Source of the DNA: Gonapodya prolifera JEL478
Lineage: Eukaryota; Monoblepharomycota; Monoblepharidomycetes; Monoblepharidales; Gonapodyaceae
Direction: 5' to 3'
Assembly: GCA_001574975.1 (NCBI GenBank)
Contig: KQ965918.1
Coordinates: 1,413 to 23,584, forward strand
DNA: 22,172 bases
The position numbers and the translations under genes are program-made. Below the pieces are notes generated by a model. That model worked only from the letters and a program-made list of their open reading frames with translations. It made no database searches and was not told the origin of the DNA. Shown piece after piece: positions 17,982-22,172 of the stretch; within the stretch, counting starts at the first letter, position 1, and every line of letters begins with the position of its first letter.

Positions 17982-20205
17982 ATGAAGCGATCGTCGCCTG
18001 CAATCGGAATGCTCAGTCCTGATGCCGACGCGGGCCGAGCATCTTCAGCGTCCGATGCGAACAATGAGCCATCAACGAGGACTAGAAACTCAAATGAAAG
18101 GTCCCTCTCTTTGAGGACACTCATAGTGCTGCTGGTTACTGTCAGGTGTGTCCTCGTTACGAAATGCATCTCCCAATGGGTACCCTTTACCCACTCATCA
18201 CGGAACAGTATCTCCTCGGTTGCTGTTGTAACGGTGTGGCTTGGTGTAAACACCAATAACAAGTCTATAGCAAGCTCTTCAGATCAAGGTCATAATCGTC
18301 GGAGGGTTCAAGTTCGATGTATGCAGTCATTAACGAAAAGTCCCGAATTTTTACGACAGCATCACAAAGCATTGCTTCGCTTGGACAAGCGCGTCTTTCC
18401 GATGCAAGCGACAAAGTTCTTACCGCTGTTGGTGAGCTTTGAGCGAATTTTGCTCTTGCTTGTTACACTTCGTCACTTGTTTCTTCCATCGATTGCAGAC
18501 TCCTACCTGAACCAGGTACAAAATCGGTAACATTCGCGTATAGTACTGGTGGCAATCTGTTGACACATCTTTTGATATATTTGCTTAAGGTGTTCTTTGC
18601 GGGGATCAGTTTTACCGAAGCTTTCGAAAATGGTCTTCTGAACTATACCGATTATGAGTGAGTGATAACAAGTGGTGGCGCATCTCTGTCCATCCCACTG
18701 ATTTAATTGTCTCTCTCTACAGTGCGATAATTCCTTTCTTGAACAAGACCATTGCTGCTTTCAAACTCGACTGTGTGTTGGCTCAGTTCTGCCCGTTTCC
18801 GCCTGCTTTTTCAGCTCAATTCTTCCACCAATTTAGCAATCGCCGATTCTTTTGTATACGTAACGCTTTCAGGTCCGAACACTTTTGCACTGGTCTCTAA
18901 TGAAATCTACGGTGGAACCGGCCCACCGGCGTTTCTAGTCCGAGGTGCAAATCTGACATGTCAGCGCTTCTGTCCCGTTAATGACACGCAAGGCGCAAAC
19001 TATGTGTATCCTCGGAATCCCGCCACACTTCAGATCGGAAACATTTCGTTTTCGTTCAATTTTCCTCCTGCCCCGGAGTACTTCATCCTCTATCCCAAAG
19101 GGACCGCGCACCTCTCAGATTTAAATGTCGGAATCGGAAACTCTTTCTATCAGGAGATGTATACAAGCATTTTGGCCCCTTCTGGGCAACATGTCGCTGC
19201 AGGAGCTATCACCTTCACAGTCCGGACTCTTTGTTCTCTCCTCGACACTATTCAAACGACCCTTACTAATAATTCGCTGCTGTACATGTTTGTTCCTACG
19301 CAAGGAGGGAGAATGGTTGCCATATCAGGGTTGGGTAATGACACGATGCAGAGAAAGGTGCCTTGCTGCGGTTTCCCATTGTACAGGTTTGGCCATCATG
19401 TTCAACGACCAAGACCGTTCTGTTCCTGCATAATCACAGGCTTTGATATTGAATAGCGCTCCACGGTCAATCTTTGACTTCTCATATGAGGAATATCCAT
19501 TGCTCAATATTTCCGCTGCAACAATCTTCCAGTACTCGGGAAACAATTTCTCTCGGGAGCTCAAAGATTCACAATGGATGATTGGCGACTATATGTTCCA
19601 GTTCAAATCTTTGACGAAATTTGGCTTCAAGTACTACTTGGTCACCGGAGCGTGAGTTGCATGTGGCACAAGTGATGGTTTCGTATCTATTAGATCACAA
19701 TTCTCCTTGCAGACCACTCTATGACTTCCTGGGAGACACAATACATTTAAAACAAAGACTTAAAGAAGACGGCGTGCGGTCGACGGTTGTTGTAGTGATT
19801 GCAGGTGTGGATCAAAATTCTTTGCCCGCCTCGCGGAGATTGTGTGGGTACCGCAGTATTCATCGAAACTCTTCTGCAATTGTCCCCCACCCATAAAGCG
19901 GTGGCCGTAGTAGTAGGCCTAAGTCTTGCTGCTGTGATCTTCGTGTGGGTCTTCATTACGAGGCCTCTCCAAGCGTGGGTTCCTTGCAAGTGTGCTGTTG
20001 CCAGCGTTGCCTCTACGGGATTTTCAAATCCACTCGCCCCCCACCCGTCTCAGGATTCTTGTATCCATGAAGAAAGCAGCCAAATTCGATTTCTCTGACA
20101 TAAGAGGTGGCAGTCTCGAAGGTCGGCGTTCCATTGTCTCGGAGATTCTACGCACCCAAGACAATTTTATGGAAATGCTTCAAGTTTTCGCGAGTGCTCT
20201 TAAAC
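17982..20205 (+). CDS. dCache-like sensor receptor with RhoGEF (DH) start, 3'-truncated
   Basis: The ATG at 17982 fits an 11-exon model, all joins in phase: 17982-18145, 18209-18245, 18305-18431, 18499-18515, 18590-18657, 18723-18774, 18815-19357, 19440-19651, 19713-19773, 19805-19974, 20054-20205 (about 534 residues). A short Ser-rich cytosolic N-terminus leads to membrane helix 1 (about 45-70, LIVLLVTVSISSVAVVTVWL). An extracellular region of nearly 390 residues follows, with Cache hallmarks: a long N-terminal helix, SFVYVTLSGP, a helix before NNSLLYMFVPTQGGRMVAIS, and a late QWMIGDYMFQF, LTKFGFKYYLVTGAPLYDF strand pair. Helix 2 is at about 459-478 (AVAVVVGLSLAAVIFVWVFI). Then comes GRRSIVSEILRTQDNFMEML, the first conserved helix of a RhoGEF DH domain. 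The rest of DH is missing. The model implies ligand-controlled Rho activation. The 31-bp intron 19774-19804 is odd, and domain names come from pattern only. Confidence 0.7.
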
Positions 20206-20211
20206 GTACGT

Positions 20212-20796
20212 TTTGTGACCTCGAAGACACGCTGGTGCTTGCTCTCTTGACCGTTTTGTGTGTGAACTTCTCAGAGAACAAGTCGCTCATCAAGAACACA
20301 ACCACGTCCATCGAATCGTCACGTCGTATATCAAAAGTGTAATGCGTGGTTACCCTTGCATGAGTGATGTGAAATTCTACTTGTTTTGATCTGTGCAGGG
20401 AAGGAGTAAATTGAAGCATAGAGCACAAGGTTTTGAAAGACCACAATAACGAACTGTTTCCCGCCCGCCATAGAATCAAAGGAAGTTATTGTATCCTATA
20501 ATTGCGAACTCGTTGTGACCGCAGGGAGCAAGGGCGTAGCTCTTTGTTCGAGGGTTGTGAGCTGAAAGAAGACCCCAACAGCTTTTCATCTTTTGAGTTC
20601 GGTTGGATCCCCTCCTAGCGGTAATTTAGCACTGGTGCACTGTTTTGACGAAATTCGGCTTCAAGTACACTCTCCACCTCCCCTCGCCACAACTGCTCAC
20701 ATGCTACAAAATCCGCCACTACATCATTTGCTCGCCCGAACTTGATAATGTAATGTCTGAGAATCGAATCCCAATACAATGCATATGTGTGGATCC
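20212..20796. repeat. Segmental duplication, copy 2 (abuts truncated RhoGEF)
   Basis: 585 bp, about 99% identical to copy 1 (15066-15746 without the artefact). It starts 6 bases after the last coding base I can assign to the dCache-RhoGEF gene (20205) and ends at GGATCC, where the 70-bp tandem repeat begins. Open frames inside it do not resemble the missing part of a DH domain. Confidence 0.9.
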
Positions 20797-20805
20797 AGCA
20801 TGTTG

Positions 20806-21040
20806 ACTGATATCAAATGTGCACTCAATTTGAAGTCAATTTGATGAGGTGCACTTTTATGCACAATTGTATACCACTGATGTCAAATGTGCACACAATT
20901 CAGAGTCGATTTGATGAGGTGCACCTTTGTGCACAATTGTATACAACTGATGTCAAATGTGCACACAATTTGAGGTTGATTTGATGAGATGCGCTTTTGT
21001 GCACAATGATATACAACTGATGTCATATGTGCACTTGACG
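20806..21040. repeat. 70-bp tandem repeat, three full units plus a partial
   Basis: Units start with ACTGATGTCAAATGTGCAC (variants) at 20806, 20876, 20946 and 21016, exactly 70 bp apart. Each includes GATTTGATGAGGTGCAC and TGTGCACAATTGTATAC, the latter holding a GTGCAC palindrome. It is AT-rich with no coding potential. Confidence 0.9.
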
Positions 21041-21419
21041 TGATTCCAAACTGCATCATTTGTTTGCTTTGTTTGTTCAATAAGAAGTGCAGATTTTCAG
21101 CAGGGGTCAAAAATTTTGATGGTAATTTGTTTGCTTTGTTTGTTCACACAACTATCTCAATTGGTAAATGTTGATAAAACTTTGCGTACCATTATTTGGG
21201 TTGTAAATGGTAGGAGACAAACCTGCAGGTGATTACAACTTAAACAACAAAACATTGCCCTTGGTCAATTTGATAATTTCAGCCCATTCCAATACAACTT
21301 GACCCCCCCTTCCATTGTTAAGTACAGGCAAAAGACTGTATTCCGTATCATTGATGTGACTTGAAACTTTGATCTGACCAGTGAACAAGGAGGATGATCC
21401 TGTCCCATGGCTCACATAC
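21041..21419. other. Spacer, no gene seen
   Basis: AT-rich sequence between the tandem repeat and the right-hand LTR. TTTGTTTGCTTTGTTTGTTCA occurs twice (about 21059 and 21127). No recognisable protein. Confidence 0.4.
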
Positions 21420-21653
21420 TGTCACCATAGCCTCAGGTGACATCCATTGACATGGTATATATAGTGTGAGGTGTTAAGTGCTGTGCCACTACTGTGGTCA
21501 TGTATTTAGATGAGTGCACCTGCAGGGCGTGCCCCAAGTTTGGCGTCACGTTCCTGCAGGTGAGTTCTGTGTGCGCTACAACATATTATGTATCTTTGAT
21601 CATATATATACACGTTCCTGCAGGCTCGTGCAGCTCACCTAGGTTGTGTAGCA
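21420..21653 (+). repeat. 5' LTR of retrotransposon copy E
   Basis: 234 bp, from TGTCACCATAGCC to TGTGTAGCA, the same subfamily as 1827-2064. It has a TATA box (21456-21463), AAGTTTGGCGT (21536-21546) 73 bases further on as a candidate transcript start, then CAG|GTGAGTTC (21556-21566) and a TTCCTGCAG acceptor-like site (about 21614-21622). The internal region with gag follows. Confidence 0.88.
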
Positions 21654-21655
21654 TT

Positions 21656-21666
21656 ATGCCAAACTT
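21656..21666 (+). other. Self-priming primer-binding site of copy E
   Basis: ATGCCAAACTT lies 2 nt after the LTR and pairs with AAGTTTGGCGT at 21536-21546 through ten Watson-Crick pairs and one G-U wobble. It pairs perfectly with AAGTTTGGCAT in LTR copies B and C. The spacing is the same as in copy A. Confidence 0.6.
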
Positions 21667-22017
21667 GCACGCCCTGTTTTTAGCTTATTGCAAGGCACAG
21701 AAGCATTACTGGGACACGAGTTTTTGCACAGACATACTTTCTTATTATATCTATCAGCGCGACGCGTTATCGTTGGATTTATTCAGCTCATTGAGCCGTA
21801 ATCTTGACTGGCGTAATTCCGACTGTGGAATCGCGGACCAAGAACCAAGGGTTATATCCTATCGTTCTCAACGGCCGTACGCGTCGTATAGATTCAATAT
21901 TTCAACTTCAAAGTTTCTTCAGAATTGAACTATCCCTCGTTGAGTTACCAGCAGTTGTGTGAGCAAAGTTCAGCCATCATCAATTCTGCAACCATTATTG
22001 TTACACAAACTACTCAA

Positions 22018-22172
22018 ATGGACTCATCTAGCAGTTCTCACACTCCTGATACACCGATTGATCAAAGCCGCTTGGCAAATGCCACTGAAGGGAATCAATC
22101 TGATATCTTTGCTGCTTCCAATAGTGGGGTGCATATCCAGACACCTGGACCCCAACCTATTCATCCTACTTC
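22018..22172 (+). CDS. Gag N-terminus of retrotransposon copy E, cut by window end
   Basis: The ATG at 22018 follows a leader of about 365 bases. The frame is open to the window edge and begins MDSSSSSHTPDTPIDQ, then NATEGNQSDIFAASNSG. This is clearly homologous to the gag of copy A (MGSSSNYHTLDTP, NATEGNQSDVFAASNNG). An in-frame extension upstream (NYPSLSYQQLCEQ) is also conserved in copy A without an ATG, so the true start could be earlier at a non-ATG codon. No lesion is visible in the part present. Confidence 0.7.
   Translation, partial: MDSSSSSHTPDTPIDQSRLANATEGNQSDIFAASNSGVHIQTPGPQPIHPT

Noticed and set aside
21494-21928. 144-codon ORF across LTR and leader of copy E
   Set aside because: It crosses the LTR, primer site and leader. 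The same frame is not kept in copy A, and the real gag frame begins further on.
1-22172. tRNA and rRNA genes
   Set aside because: I saw no tRNA-like A and B boxes with a foldable cloverleaf and no rRNA core motifs while reading. A covariance-model scan would be decisive.

Overview
This window looks like a repeat-rich stretch of a fungal genome. A zoosporic, early-diverging (chytrid-like) fungus is the best guess. Reasons: short GT-AG introns, a plant-type LRR receptor with a cytosolic SH3 domain, an extracellular Cache sensor on a membrane protein with a RhoGEF start, and hAT, Ty3/Gypsy-like and integrase-bearing transposons side by side. The lineage is inferred, not proven. All gene models below were spliced by eye.

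Left part (1-10157) is nested transposon debris. At the far left an LTR retrotransposon on the minus strand (LTR 1827-2064, decayed gag-protease reading leftwards) cuts into an older minus-strand element. That older element (about 2065-8480) carries, in order of translation, an HHCC zinc finger and DDE integrase, a chromodomain and a Ulp1-type (C48) cysteine protease. It is split by a complete 3.1-kb hAT transposon (3626-6745) with 17-bp terminal inverted repeats and a perfect 8-bp target duplication. Two solo LTRs of the same retrotransposon group, each with a perfect 5-bp target duplication, lie inside: one in the hAT transposase (3983-4222) and one in the integrase gene (7078-7317). Next come a 1-kb array of nested palindromes (8860-9912), another LTR (9920-10157) and an unidentified decayed ORF (10292-10844).

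The central and right part (about 11800-20205) holds two host-type receptor genes pointing away from each other. On the minus strand is a secreted-N-terminus LRR protein with one membrane segment and a C-terminal SH3 domain (14690 to about 11804). On the plus strand is a multi-exon gene (from 17982) with two membrane segments around a large dCache-like extracellular domain, followed by the first part of a RhoGEF (DH) domain. Both outputs point to small-GTPase/cytoskeletal signalling. The second gene loses the rest of its RhoGEF domain within a few bases of where a 585-bp segmental duplication begins (copies 15066-15746 and 20212-20796). The first copy contains a single N between two identical 95-bp blocks, which looks like an assembly overlap.

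The right end has a 70-bp tandem repeat (20806-21040) and the 5' LTR, primer-binding region and start of gag of a second, plus-strand copy of the retrotransposon (21420 to beyond the end). Both 5' ends show an 11-nt stretch inside the LTR that pairs with the sequence 2 nt downstream of the LTR. This points to self-primed reverse transcription of the Tf1/sushi kind.
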